From contig JAAYXN010000228.1 of the NCBI GenBank assembly GCA_012515885.1, positions 1-9,995 on the forward strand: a DNA stretch of 9,995 nucleotides. The letters are read 5' to 3'. The translations under genes were made by a program, and so were the position numbers. The stretch's first letter is position 1. The number at the start of each line of letters is the position of its first letter. Source of the stretch: Rhodococcus sp. (in: high G+C Gram-positive bacteria) (lineage in GTDB: Bacteria; Actinomycetota; Actinomycetes; Mycobacteriales; Mycobacteriaceae). The notes beneath the pieces were generated by a model, which searched no databases, was not told the DNA's origin, and saw nothing but the letters and a program-made list of their open reading frames with translations. Positions 1 through 6,661 of the stretch are shown here, piece by piece.

Positions 1-987
1 GCACTGATTGACCGCGCGCTACGGGTCAGCCGCAAACTGGGTCGCAGTCATGCCCTACCGGAACTGCAAACTGTGCGCGCCTATCTCCTATCCAAGACTG
101 GCAATCTGCATGAGGGTTCGGAGGCCGCCGATGACGCTATCGAAGCCGCACTCATCTACGGCTATCCCGATGTTGTTCCCCTTGCCCAGGCTGCTCGCGT
201 GCGGCTGCTCCAACTCACGCACGGACCAGACGAAGTTGCCAGCGAACTCAAACAGCTCGAATCGCTGCCTCTGCCGTCAGTGCGCTGGTGGCGGACGGCC
301 GTCCAATCAGCGATATGGGATGCCCGCAACTACCTCGGTGAGCCGGTCACGCTCCCCGACCCGAGCCAGCGCCTTGACCCCATGTCGGCGACGCGGATGG
401 CTGCGGCAGTGTTAGCCGCAATCACCGCAGACAACCTTGAGGCTGCACGCCGATACGTCGACCATGCCCGCGCCGCCGCATGCGAACTGGATTTGCCGAG
501 TCAGTCCGGGATGGCCGCGTTGGCGGCCACAGTCCTCGCTCACGCCGAAGACCATCCGGCTGTTGCCGCCAACTATGCGGCCGAAGCTTCCCAGCATTTT
601 GAGCAGGCACACATGCCTGTCCTGGCTGGTCGCGCACATTTATATTCGGCGCAACTTGCCGCAGGAGATGCCGATTTCCACACCGCTACCCGCCACATCG
701 CGCAGGCCCTCAGCCGGTTTCGAGAGACAGGCGCCAATGCCCTCCACGGTGAAGCCATCGCACTTAGACGCAAACTAGCCGGTCAGCAGGCAGCCGCGAC
801 CGGAGTGTCACTGACTCGACGGGAACGACAGGTCGCAGAAATGGCTGCGCGCGGACTAACAAACAAGCAGATTGCCTCTGAATTGTTTGTCAGCCCGCGC
901 ACAGTAGAAGACCACGTCGGCCGAGCGATCCGTAAGCTCGGCGTCCCCAACCGAGCTGCGATTGCCTCGCAGCTCGGCCGCTCATAG
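1..987 (+). CDS. LuxR-type transcriptional regulator, 3' part (5' end outside window)
   Basis: The frame is open from base 1 to the TAG at 985-987 (328 codons), so the true start is probably upstream of the window. The last ~56 residues (270-325 of the visible part) form a LuxR/GerE helix-turn-helix: LTRRERQVAEMAARGLTNKQ, then IASELFVSPRTVEDHV and a closing RKLGV segment, all classic positions of the family. The remaining ~270 residues are Ala-rich and helical, with repeated short helix pairs resembling the TPR-like part of large LuxR (LAL/MalT-type) activators. No ATPase P-loop is visible, but it would lie upstream. Target genes are unknown. The gene converges with gpmA, with only 11 bases between stop codons and no clear terminator. 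The HTH assignment is firm; membership of the large-ATPase LuxR group is inference. Confidence 0.9.
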   Translation, partial: ALIDRALRVSRKLGRSHALPELQTVRAYLLSKTGNLHEGSEAADDAIEAALIYGYPDVVPLAQAARVRLLQLTHGPDEVASELKQLESLPLPSVRWWRTAVQSAIWDARNYLGEPVTLPDPSQRLDPMSATRMAAAVLAAITADNLEAARRYVDHARAAACELDLPSQSGMAALAATVLAHAEDHPAVAANYAAEASQHFEQAHMPVLAGRAHLYSAQLAAGDADFHTATRHIAQALSRFRETGANALHGEAIALRRKLAGQQAAATGVSLTRRERQVAEMAARGLTNKQIASELFVSPRTVEDHVGRAIRKLGVPNRAAIASQLGRS

Positions 988-998
988 CGTCCGACTAG

Positions 999-1745
999 CT
1001 ACTTGCCGCCCTGGTTGGCCACAGCGGCAGCGCCAGCGGCAGCAGCCTCAGGATCGAGGTAGGTGCCGCCCGGGTTCAGCGGGCGCAGGTTCTCGTCGAG
1101 GTCGTAGCGCAGCGGAATACCGGTGGGGATATTCAGGCCCGCGATGTCCTCATCCGACACGTTGTCGAGGTGCTTGACGAGAGCACGCAGCGAGTTGCCG
1201 TGAGCGGCAACAAGCACGTTCTTACCCGCCTTGAGCTGCGGCGCAATCGTCTCCTCCCAGTACGGGATGAGGCGCTTAACGACATCGAGGAGGCACTCGG
1301 TCAGCGGCACCTCGTCGAGGTTCGCGTAACGCGGGTCGGCGTCCTGGCTGTACTCGCTACCCACCTCGATCGGCGGCGGCGGGGTGTCGTAGCTACGACG
1401 CCACAGCATGAACTGCTCGTCGCCGTACTTGTCTTTGATCTGCGCCTTGTTCTGGCCCTGCAGCGCGCCATAGTGGCGCTCGTTGAGACGCCAGTCGCGC
1501 ACTACTGGAATCCAGTGGCGATCCGCCGCGTCCAAAGCAATGTTGGCGGTGCTGATCGCGCGACGCAGCAGCGACGTGTACAAAATGTCGGGCAGCAAGT
1601 CGTGCTCACGCAGCAGTTCGCCAGCGCGCTTGCCCTCAGCGATGCCCTTGTCGGTCAGGTGAACGTCCACCCAGCCGGTGAACAGGTTAAGTGCATTCCA
1701 TTCGCTCTCGCCGTGGCGGAGCAACACGAGGGTTCCGGTACTCAT
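999..1745 (-). CDS. gpmA: 2,3-bisphosphoglycerate-dependent phosphoglycerate mutase
   Basis: This is the cytosolic glycolytic and gluconeogenic enzyme that interconverts 3- and 2-phosphoglycerate through a phosphohistidine. The 248-residue product has the catalytic loop LLRHGESEWN with phospho-acceptor His11, then LFTGWVDVHLTDKG, the substrate-contact stretch RLNERHYGALQG, and the second catalytic histidine in AAHGNSLRAL (His182). Length matches the ~249-residue actinobacterial Gpm1. The frame stays open to 1925, but that extension runs through tandem repeats and is low-complexity. The ATG at 1745, with AGGA seven bases upstream, gives the family N-terminus MSTGTLVLLRHG. The upstream leader holds a 25-bp tandem repeat, so readthrough from the CoA ligase gene is possible but not assured. 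No convincing -35/-10 pair was found. Confidence 0.97.
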   Translation of the reverse strand: MSTGTLVLLRHGESEWNALNLFTGWVDVHLTDKGIAEGKRAGELLREHDLLPDILYTSLLRRAISTANIALDAADRHWIPVVRDWRLNERHYGALQGQNKAQIKDKYGDEQFMLWRRSYDTPPPPIEVGSEYSQDADPRYANLDEVPLTECLLDVVKRLIPYWEETIAPQLKAGKNVLVAAHGNSLRALVKHLDNVSDEDIAGLNIPTGIPLRYDLDENLRPLNPGGTYLDPEAAAAGAAAVANQGGK

Positions 1746-1752
1746 ACGTTCA

Positions 1753-1756
1753 TCCT
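1753..1756 (-). promoter_or_regulatory. Ribosome binding site that fixes the gpmA start
   Basis: Read on the minus strand, AGGA lies seven bases before the ATG at 1745. It supports the short gpmA start over the extended frame reaching 1925, whose extra 60 codons are translated tandem repeat. Confidence 0.6.
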
Positions 1757-1805
1757 GGCATGACGGGCAAAGTGTGTGTGTCCGGTGGTCCACTGACCCC
1801 GTGGC

Positions 1806-1902
1806 CAGGCTCCGCACCACCCAGGTCGCCCAGGCTCCGCACCACCCAGGTCGCCCAGGCTCCGCACCACTCAGGTCGCCCAGGCTCCGTGCCCCCTCAG
1901 GG
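1806..1902. repeat. 25-bp tandem repeat, three units plus a degenerate fourth
   Basis: Units start at 1806, 1831, 1856 and 1881. The first two are identical (each begins CAGGCTCCGCACCACCCAGG and ends TCGCC). The third differs by one base (CACTCAGG). The fourth diverges after CAGGCTCCG. The array lies between the stop of the CoA ligase and the start of gpmA, both read leftward. In transcript sense each unit offers a CGGAGCC or near-identical heptamer, complementary to the GGCTCCG found once just upstream at 1909-1915. The open frame through it appears incidental. Confidence 0.9.
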
Positions 1903-1915
1903 AAGACACGGAGCC
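1883..1915 (-). terminator. Hairpin after the CoA ligase gene, possible terminator
   Basis: GGCTCCGTG at 1883-1891 and CACGGAGCC at 1907-1915 form a perfect 9-bp stem around a 15-base loop, and the loop can pair CCC with GGG internally. It lies 22 bases downstream of the ligase stop codon. No T-run follows on the minus strand, so it could equally be a transcript-end or mRNA-stability structure. The left arm belongs to the fourth unit of the 25-bp repeat. Confidence 0.5.
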
Positions 1916-1937
1916 CGGCCACCACACCGTGCGCTAA

Positions 1938-3530
1938 CTACGCCTTCGCAGCTTCCATAGCGCGCAGATCCTTACGCAGAATCTTTCCAGCAGCAGACTT
2001 CGGCACAGCGTCAATGAACTCAACGACCCGCACCTTCTTGTGTGGTGAGACCCGGTCTGCAACAAACGCGATCACCGCATCCTCGTCAAGATCAACGTCA
2101 GGCTGCTTAACGACGAACGCCTTCGGCACTTCCTCACCCTCATCGTCGCGAACACCGATCACCGCGGCATCAGCAATCTGCGGGTGCGAAAGCAACAGCG
2201 CTTCCAGCTCAGCAGGAGGCACCTGGTAGCCCTTGTACTTGATGAGTTCCTTGAGCCGATCCACGATCGTCACGACGCCGTTCGCGCTGACCGTCGCAAT
2301 GTCACCCGTGTGCAGGAAGCCGTCACCATCAAGCGTTTCCATCGTGGCCTGCGCGTTGCCCAAGTAGCCGAGCATGATGTTCGGGCCCTTGCACCACAGC
2401 TCACCCGGTTCACTGACACCCTCGCTCGGCACCGCGATTTCCGCACCGGATGCTGCGTCAACAAGCTTGCACTCCATGTTGGCGACGGTGTACCCCACAG
2501 AATCCAGCGGCACGTCATCACCGTCAAACGGAATCACGTGGCTCACCGGGCTCATCTCAGACATGCCGTATCCCTGACGCACCGAACAGCCGAGCCGCTG
2601 AGCCACAGCACCACCCAACGTCTCATCGAGCGGGGCAGCACCGGAGAAGACGACGCGCACCGACGACAGGTCGTACTGATCCACCAACGGATGCTTAGCC
2701 AACGCCACCGCTACGGGCGGTGCGATGAACACGTAGCTGCACTTGTTTTCCGAGATGATGCGCAGGAACTCCACGAGATCGAACTTGGGCATCGTGACCA
2801 GCGAAGCCCGTTCGTGCAGAGCAGCATTGAGCAGCACCGTCATTCCATAGATGTGGAAGAACGGCAGCAGCGCCAAGACCTTGTCGTCCGAGGAAATAGC
2901 CATCGGGGACTGGATCTGCGCGACGTTGGCCACCAGGTTGCGATGCGTCAACATCACGCCCTTCGGTCGTCCTGTCGTGCCGGACGAATACGGCAACACC
3001 GCAACATGCGTAGCCGGATCAAAACTGATCTGCGGTGCCGGTACGCCTTCGGTGAGCAAATCCCGCAGAGACGGATGCCTCTCTGCTCCGTCCAACACAA
3101 TGACCAACTCATCGGGAATCCCCACCTGCGCCGCTGCAGCTTTCGCTTGCGGTAACAGGGGCGAGACCGTGAAAAGTGCCTTGGCCTTCGAATCCGCGAG
3201 CTGCTTGGCGATGTCCTGAGCGGTGTAGAGAGCGTTGATCGTTGTCGCGCTGGCACCGGAACGCAAAATGCCATGGAACACGGCAGCGAACGCTGGGACG
3301 TTCGGCGAATGCAGGCCGACGACGTCACCGAACCCGATACCCCGTGCCGCCAGCGCTCCCGCAACTCCGTCTACCTGCGCAACAAGCCCGCCGTAGGTGG
3401 TTATCGCTCCCGTCGCACCATCAACCAGAGCCGGGCGGTCCCGGTCTGCATCAGTGAGCGACCCGAAAAGGTACTCGTAGACACTAGTTTCCGGGATTGA
3501 GACGTCAGGAAGCGGGCTGGAAAAGCTCAC
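1938..3530 (-). CDS. Acyl-CoA synthetase of the 4-coumarate-CoA ligase type (ANL superfamily)
   Basis: The product (530 residues) should activate a carboxylic acid with ATP to an acyl-adenylate and then to the CoA thioester. ANL motifs appear in order: the P-loop YSSGTTGRPKGVMLTHRN (181-198), FFHIYGM (224-230), GYGMSEMSPV (320-329), GELWCKGPNIMLGY (376-389), HTGD (407-410), the hinge IVDRLKELIKYKGYQVPPAE (422-441), and the C-terminal catalytic lysine in PKSAAGKILRK (Lys516). Length and the pattern around FFHIYGM fit the 4CL/luciferase-like branch rather than acetyl-CoA synthetase. The substrate (aromatic or fatty acid) cannot be read from sequence. The start is GTG at 3530, preceded by AGGAGA at suitable spacing. 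It stands between ybjN and gpmA, with repeats on both sides. Confidence 0.95.
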   Translation of the reverse strand: MSFSSPLPDVSIPETSVYEYLFGSLTDADRDRPALVDGATGAITTYGGLVAQVDGVAGALAARGIGFGDVVGLHSPNVPAFAAVFHGILRSGASATTINALYTAQDIAKQLADSKAKALFTVSPLLPQAKAAAAQVGIPDELVIVLDGAERHPSLRDLLTEGVPAPQISFDPATHVAVLPYSSGTTGRPKGVMLTHRNLVANVAQIQSPMAISSDDKVLALLPFFHIYGMTVLLNAALHERASLVTMPKFDLVEFLRIISENKCSYVFIAPPVAVALAKHPLVDQYDLSSVRVVFSGAAPLDETLGGAVAQRLGCSVRQGYGMSEMSPVSHVIPFDGDDVPLDSVGYTVANMECKLVDAASGAEIAVPSEGVSEPGELWCKGPNIMLGYLGNAQATMETLDGDGFLHTGDIATVSANGVVTIVDRLKELIKYKGYQVPPAELEALLLSHPQIADAAVIGVRDDEGEEVPKAFVVKQPDVDLDEDAVIAFVADRVSPHKKVRVVEFIDAVPKSAAGKILRKDLRAMEAAKA

Positions 3531-3536
3531 GATGAC

Positions 3537-3542
3537 TCTCCT
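3537..3542 (-). promoter_or_regulatory. Ribosome binding site of the CoA ligase gene
   Basis: AGGAGA on the minus strand ends six bases before the GTG at 3530. It is the strongest Shine-Dalgarno match in the window and supports the GTG start. Confidence 0.75.
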
Positions 3543-3546
3543 AAAG

Positions 3547-3590
3547 ACAGTGGGGCCCTATAACAGTGGGGCAAAGTCACATTGCTGTGA
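3547..3590. promoter_or_regulatory. Possible operator region upstream of the CoA ligase gene
   Basis: Two kinds of symmetry lie just upstream of the ligase ribosome binding site. ACAGTGGGGC occurs as a perfect 10-bp direct repeat at 3547-3556 and 3563-3572 (16-bp period), enclosing CCTATA; on the coding strand this reads TATAGG, a possible -10. Next to it, TCACA at 3577-3581 and TGTGA at 3586-3590 form a perfect 5-4-5 inverted repeat. A one-per-helical-turn-and-a-half arrangement beside a start codon suggests regulator binding. The protein is not identifiable, and TetR- or FadR-like regulators are only a guess from the fatty-acid context. Confidence 0.35.
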
Positions 3591-3700
3591 TGGAGAGAAC
3601 CATATAGCGAGCATGTGATTGCCGCCATGCCATCGGCGCTACCGGTTAGGAGTGCTACCAACTTGGAGTGCGCGACTAGCTAGGTAACTGTCACGACTGC

Positions 3701-3750
3701 CTAGGCGGAGCCGGTCACGATTTCCCTAGGCGGAGCCGGTCACGACTTCT
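3701..3750. repeat. 25-bp direct repeat overlapping the 3' end of the YbjN-family gene
   Basis: Two adjacent copies start at 3701 and 3726, each CTAGGCGGAGCCGGTCACGA followed by TTTCC or CTTCT. A degenerate copy (TAGGCGG) begins at 3751, and a partial one (TCACGACTGC) precedes at 3691. The TGA stop of the YbjN-family gene (3740-3742) lies in the second copy, so its last codons are repeat-derived. The core GGCGGAGCC resembles the GCGGAGCC core of the 25-bp array at 1806-1902 read on the other strand. Confidence 0.85.
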
Positions 3751-4282
3751 TAGGCGGTCCCCAGGGGCCGGCGTCTTTCTCGCCTTCCACCAGGTGCCGG
3801 AACGCCTCAAGGTTGGCTAGCGACTCGCCGCGCGACACCCGCCACTCCCATTCGCGTTTAATCGACGAATAAAAGCCCAGCTCCAGCAGCGTATTGAAGT
3901 CGCCGTCCGCAGCTTCCAAGACCTGGCCGAGGATCCGGTCAATCTGCTCCGGGGTCACGGTGTCTGCACCGAACCGGCCCACCAGGTAGATGTCGCCGAT
4001 CTTGTCGATCGTGTACGCGACGCCATACAGGCGACGGTTCCGCCGCAGCAGATACTTGTAGACGCCCTCAAAGTTCTCGTCGGGTTTGCGGCACACAAAC
4101 GCCTCGACACGCAGCCCGTGATTGCCGATGCTCAGCAGGGTCGTCGTCTTGAGTTTGCGTTCACCGGGCAATTCGACGACGAAGCTGCCGTCCGCGGTTC
4201 GCGAGAAATCCAGTTCCCGATCGGTAAGAACATCGCCGATAAGTTCGGTGAGTTCGCTGCTGCTACTAGCTTTTTCGCTCAT
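3740..4282 (-). CDS. YbjN-family protein, co-translated with mshA
   Basis: The 180-residue product matches the YbjN family (type III secretion chaperone-like fold, biochemical role unsettled) and is probably the counterpart of M. tuberculosis Rv0487. Visible features are ELTELIGDVLTDRELDFSRT, SFVVELPGERKLKTTTLL, the strand GLRVEAFVCRKPDENFEGVY, the basic helix KYLLRRNRRLYGVAY and the acidic loop IDKIGDIYLVGR. There is no signal peptide or membrane segment, so it is probably cytosolic. The ATG at 4282 has GGGGGAG seven bases upstream. Its first ATG overlaps the mshA stop as ATGA, which implies translational coupling. The C-terminal tail (DAGPWGPPKKS) ends inside a 25-bp repeat. Conserved pairing with mshA suggests a role tied to mycothiol synthesis or glycosyltransfer, but this is inference. 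Confidence 0.88.
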   Translation of the reverse strand: MSEKASSSSELTELIGDVLTDRELDFSRTADGSFVVELPGERKLKTTTLLSIGNHGLRVEAFVCRKPDENFEGVYKYLLRRNRRLYGVAYTIDKIGDIYLVGRFGADTVTPEQIDRILGQVLEAADGDFNTLLELGFYSSIKREWEWRVSRGESLANLEAFRHLVEGEKDAGPWGPPKKS

Positions 4283-5670
4283 ACCCGCACTCCCCCGGTC
4301 CGGCGTCGTCGCTGCAACCCGCGTGGGCGCCGTGGCAGCAACTCTGCGGGGCCGTCATCGATGAATTGAATACCGGCGCGCCGATAGCTCTCCAACAGGC
4401 CATCTGCCGTGCGTGCCCACGAGAAGTTCTCGGCATGCCGGGCTGCGCCGACCGACAACTGGTCCAGGCGGTCACGATCAGCAAGGAGGGTTTCGATAGC
4501 CCCCGCCCAATCGGCGGTGCGGTGACCGCTGACCAACAGCCCGGTTTCGTTGTCGCGCACTGCCACTCCGAGACCACCAACGTCTGCGGCAACTACGGGT
4601 GTGCCGCATGCTTGCGCCTCGATGGCGACCAAACCGAAGGACTCCGAGTAGCTGGGCACCGCCACCAGGTCGGAGGCCCGATAGACCTGGACCAAACGGT
4701 CCGCGGACTGCGGCGGCAGGAACGTCACCTGCGTGGAAATCCCGAGGTCTCGGGCAAGTTCGATGAGCGAATCCGGACGCTGCAACCCCGTTCCGGACGG
4801 GCCGCCGACCACCAGTATCCGCAGGTTCGATCCCACGGTGTTCGATCCCCCGCTGTTAGATCCCACGGTGGACCCGCTGCGGCCAATGATGTCCGCAGCA
4901 GCGCGCAGCAATACGTCCGGTGCCTTGAGCGGTTGGATACGTCCAACGAACGTCACCACATGCTCGTGCGGTGCGATACCCAATGCTGTACGTGCTGCGC
5001 TGCGATCACCCGGCATGTAGCGCGTGAGGTCTGCACCCGGCGCCACCACATCGAGTTGGGCGGGGTCGGCGCCGTACAGCGTGGCGAGTTGCTCGGCCTC
5101 TTCAGCAGTATTAGCGACCATCCGGTCTGCTTCGGCGACCACCTGGCGCTCGCCAATTTCACGTGCGGGCGGCTCCGGAGTATCGCCGTCAGCGAGGGAC
5201 GCATTCTTGACGGCAGCGAGAGTGTGCGCGGTGTGCACCAGCGGCACTTTCCAGCGGTCACGTGTGAGCCAACCGACCTGCCCGGAAAGCCAGTAATGCG
5301 AGTGCACCAGGCCGTAATACCCGGGCGCGTGCCGTGCTTCTTCTCGGAAAACGCCCGCCGCGAAAGCGCACAGCTGCGTCGGCAAATCGCGTTTGTCGAG
5401 GCCCTCAAACGGCCCGGCCTGAACGTGGCGTACCAGCACTCCCGGTGCGGCCTCATGCACGGGGGCGTCCTCGGATGAGGTTGCTCGGGTGAAGATCTCA
5501 ACCTCAACCCCACGCTCGGCGAGCTGTTTGGCTGTTTGCAGCACATAGACGTTCATTCCGCCTGCGTCACCAGTTCCTGGTTGCGCTAGCGGCGAGGTGT
5601 GCACCGAGAGGACAGCGACTCGGTGCACGGCGGCACTGCGTGGAGAACTCACCCCTCCATACTGCCTCAC
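4279..5670 (-). CDS. mshA: D-inositol-3-phosphate glycosyltransferase, first mycothiol step
   Basis: MshA transfers GlcNAc from UDP-GlcNAc to 1L-myo-inositol-1-phosphate (the D-inositol-3-phosphate of the enzyme name) in the cytosol, committing to mycothiol. GT-B, GT4 signatures are clear: HTSPLAQPGTGDAGGMNVYV (24-43), LVHSHYWLSGQVGW (121-134), VHTAHTLAAVKN (145-156), VGRIQPLKAP with Arg244 and Lys249 (242-251), and ESFGLVAIE, the EX7E motif (343-351). Length (463) is near the 480-residue mycobacterial enzyme. The frame stays open far upstream to 6339, opposite the deacetylase gene, but family similarity begins near residue 17. GTG codons at 5670, 5652 and 5628 are all possible starts; 5670 is a tentative choice, since a GGAGGG abuts the one at 5652. 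A repeat-encoded Gly/Ser insertion occupies ~267-282, and the C-terminus is strongly basic. The stop overlaps the next gene (ATGA). Confidence 0.95.
   Translation of the reverse strand: MRQYGGVSSPRSAAVHRVAVLSVHTSPLAQPGTGDAGGMNVYVLQTAKQLAERGVEVEIFTRATSSEDAPVHEAAPGVLVRHVQAGPFEGLDKRDLPTQLCAFAAGVFREEARHAPGYYGLVHSHYWLSGQVGWLTRDRWKVPLVHTAHTLAAVKNASLADGDTPEPPAREIGERQVVAEADRMVANTAEEAEQLATLYGADPAQLDVVAPGADLTRYMPGDRSAARTALGIAPHEHVVTFVGRIQPLKAPDVLLRAAADIIGRSGSTVGSNSGGSNTVGSNLRILVVGGPSGTGLQRPDSLIELARDLGISTQVTFLPPQSADRLVQVYRASDLVAVPSYSESFGLVAIEAQACGTPVVAADVGGLGVAVRDNETGLLVSGHRTADWAGAIETLLADRDRLDQLSVGAARHAENFSWARTADGLLESYRRAGIQFIDDGPAELLPRRPRGLQRRRRTGGVRV
4826..4870 (-). repeat. In-frame 15-bp minisatellite inside mshA
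   Basis: Three 15-bp units on the plus strand are TTCGATCCCACGGTG (4826), TTCGATCCCCCGCTG (4841) and TTAGATCCCACGGTG (4856). They encode GS-rich pentapeptides such as NTVGS. The insertion falls just before the strand LRILVVGGPSG; in MshA proteins I remember, this position is a short loop. Being a multiple of three, gain or loss of units keeps the frame. Confidence 0.9.
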
Positions 5671-5820
5671 TGGCCCCGGCCGCAGCGGATGAGCTACCAA
5701 AGTGAGCGTGAGGCCGCGAACACAGCCCGGTAGTGTCCGATCACCGACAAAGCGCCACAGACCAGGCGACCTGTGACAACCTGCCTCCCCTGGACGCTCG
5801 TCCTCTGGCACCATGGCCGA
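5671..5820. promoter_or_regulatory. Divergent intergenic region between mshA and the deacetylase gene
   Basis: This 150-bp gap must hold both promoters. I see no convincing -35/-10 pair for either gene; TAGTGT at 5731 is a weak -10 candidate for the rightward gene. CACAG and CTGTG at about 5756-5776 form a loose 5-bp inverted repeat. Neither start has a well-placed Shine-Dalgarno sequence, so leaderless or poorly initiated translation is possible. Confidence 0.3.
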
Positions 5821-6594
5821 ATGAGTGTTCTGGTGTCGTTTCACGCCCACCCTGATGACGAGGTGTTCACCACCGGCGGTGTTATTCGGCGCGCCGCCGA
5901 CGAGGGGCATCGCGTCGTCCTCGTCACCGCAACCGACGGCGCTCAGGGCGCCTACCCCGACGGCATCCTCCAAGACGGCGAAACCCTCGCTGAGCGGCGC
6001 AGGCGTGAGCTTGAAGAAGCAGCGGAAACACTGGGTGTGCATCGCCTGGTTCTGCTCGGCTACCCCGATTCGGGGATGGTCGGCAGCCCGTCCACACAGG
6101 ACCCAGCGGCATTCTGCAACGTCGACGTCGATGAGGCCGCGGGCAAGCTCGCGGACATTCTTCGTGAAGAGTCCGCGGACGTCCTCACCATTTACGACCC
6201 CCACGGCGGCTACGGCCACCCCGACCACATCCAGGTCCACCATGTCGGTAAGCGCGCCGCTGAACTCGCCGGGCTCGATGCGGTGTATGAGGCAGCGGTC
6301 AACCGCGACCATGTGCTGCGCCAGTTGGAGGCACGTCAAGCCGATATCCCCGACATGGCGCTGCCCGACCTAAGTACCCTGGGCCTACCCGAATCCGAGC
6401 TGACCACCGCCGTTGACGTGCGCGCGACACTCAAAGCTAAGCGGGCAGCAATGACGGCGCATCACACGCAGATCGGAAACTTCGGCATGTTCCTCGCCCT
6501 GTCTGACGATGATTTCGCGGAAGCGTTCTCGCACGAATGGTTCCGCCGCCTCGGCGCACCTGAAGGACTCCGTGAGACCCAGCTGCCGCTGTAA
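5821..6594 (+). CDS. PIG-L family zinc-dependent deacetylase (LmbE-like)
   Basis: The family removes N-acetyl groups from GlcNAc-containing conjugates and includes MshB, Mca and GlcNAc-PI deacetylases. Of 257 residues, FHAHPDDE gives zinc ligands His10 and Asp13 and the catalytic-base position Asp12, and DPHGGYGHPDHIQVHH gives the third ligand His136. Both are the hallmark sites. The start is ATG 5821 (MSVLVSFHAHPDDE); an upstream GTG at 5773 would add a non-family stretch. No Shine-Dalgarno sequence is visible. The gene diverges from mshA, whose product pathway needs exactly this chemistry two steps later. At 257 residues it is shorter than the ~290-300 of MshB and Mca, so it may be a different deacetylase. 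The enzyme class is firm; the mycothiol role is inference. Confidence 0.92.
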   Translation: MSVLVSFHAHPDDEVFTTGGVIRRAADEGHRVVLVTATDGAQGAYPDGILQDGETLAERRRRELEEAAETLGVHRLVLLGYPDSGMVGSPSTQDPAAFCNVDVDEAAGKLADILREESADVLTIYDPHGGYGHPDHIQVHHVGKRAAELAGLDAVYEAAVNRDHVLRQLEARQADIPDMALPDLSTLGLPESELTTAVDVRATLKAKRAAMTAHHTQIGNFGMFLALSDDDFAEAFSHEWFRRLGAPEGLRETQLPL

Positions 6595-6612
6595 GGGCCG
6601 TTTGCGGGCGGG

Positions 6613-6656
6613 GGTTGCGAGCTAGTTGAGGCAACCGAGTTTGAGTGCTCGCTCAA
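6613..6656 (+). terminator. Two small hairpins after the deacetylase gene
   Basis: GGTTGC (6613-6618) pairs with GCAACC (6631-6636), and TTGAG (6641-6645) pairs with CTCAA (6652-6656). They follow the stop codon by 18 bases. No T-run follows directly, so termination is only a possibility. Confidence 0.35.
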
Positions 6657-6661
6657 CCCAC

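Noticed and set aside
1806..1902. Repeat array considered as a CRISPR array.
   Set aside because: The units are directly adjacent with no unique spacers, and no cas genes are present.
1746..1925. An N-terminal extension of the phosphoglycerate mutase frame.
   Set aside because: It translates the 25-bp tandem repeat into low-complexity sequence; the ATG at 1745 with AGGA gives the normal family N-terminus and length.
2184..3155. A 323-codon plus-strand frame opposite the CoA ligase.
   Set aside because: Its His/Arg-rich composition is typical of antisense frames in GC-rich genes, and the minus-strand gene has all ANL motifs.
3615..3624. GTGATTGCCG occurs both here and at 9773-9782, suggesting a shared binding site.
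   Set aside because: A single 10-base match in 10 kb with different flanks is plausible by chance; no further copies were noticed near other starts.
4366..5478. A 370-codon plus-strand frame opposite mshA.
   Set aside because: It is Cys/His/Arg-rich with no recognisable motif and is fully covered by the conserved mshA gene.
4279..6339. A 686-codon open frame extending mshA far upstream on the minus strand.
   Set aside because: The extension lies opposite the PIG-L deacetylase gene, and family similarity starts only near 5622. It is the antisense shadow of a high-GC gene.
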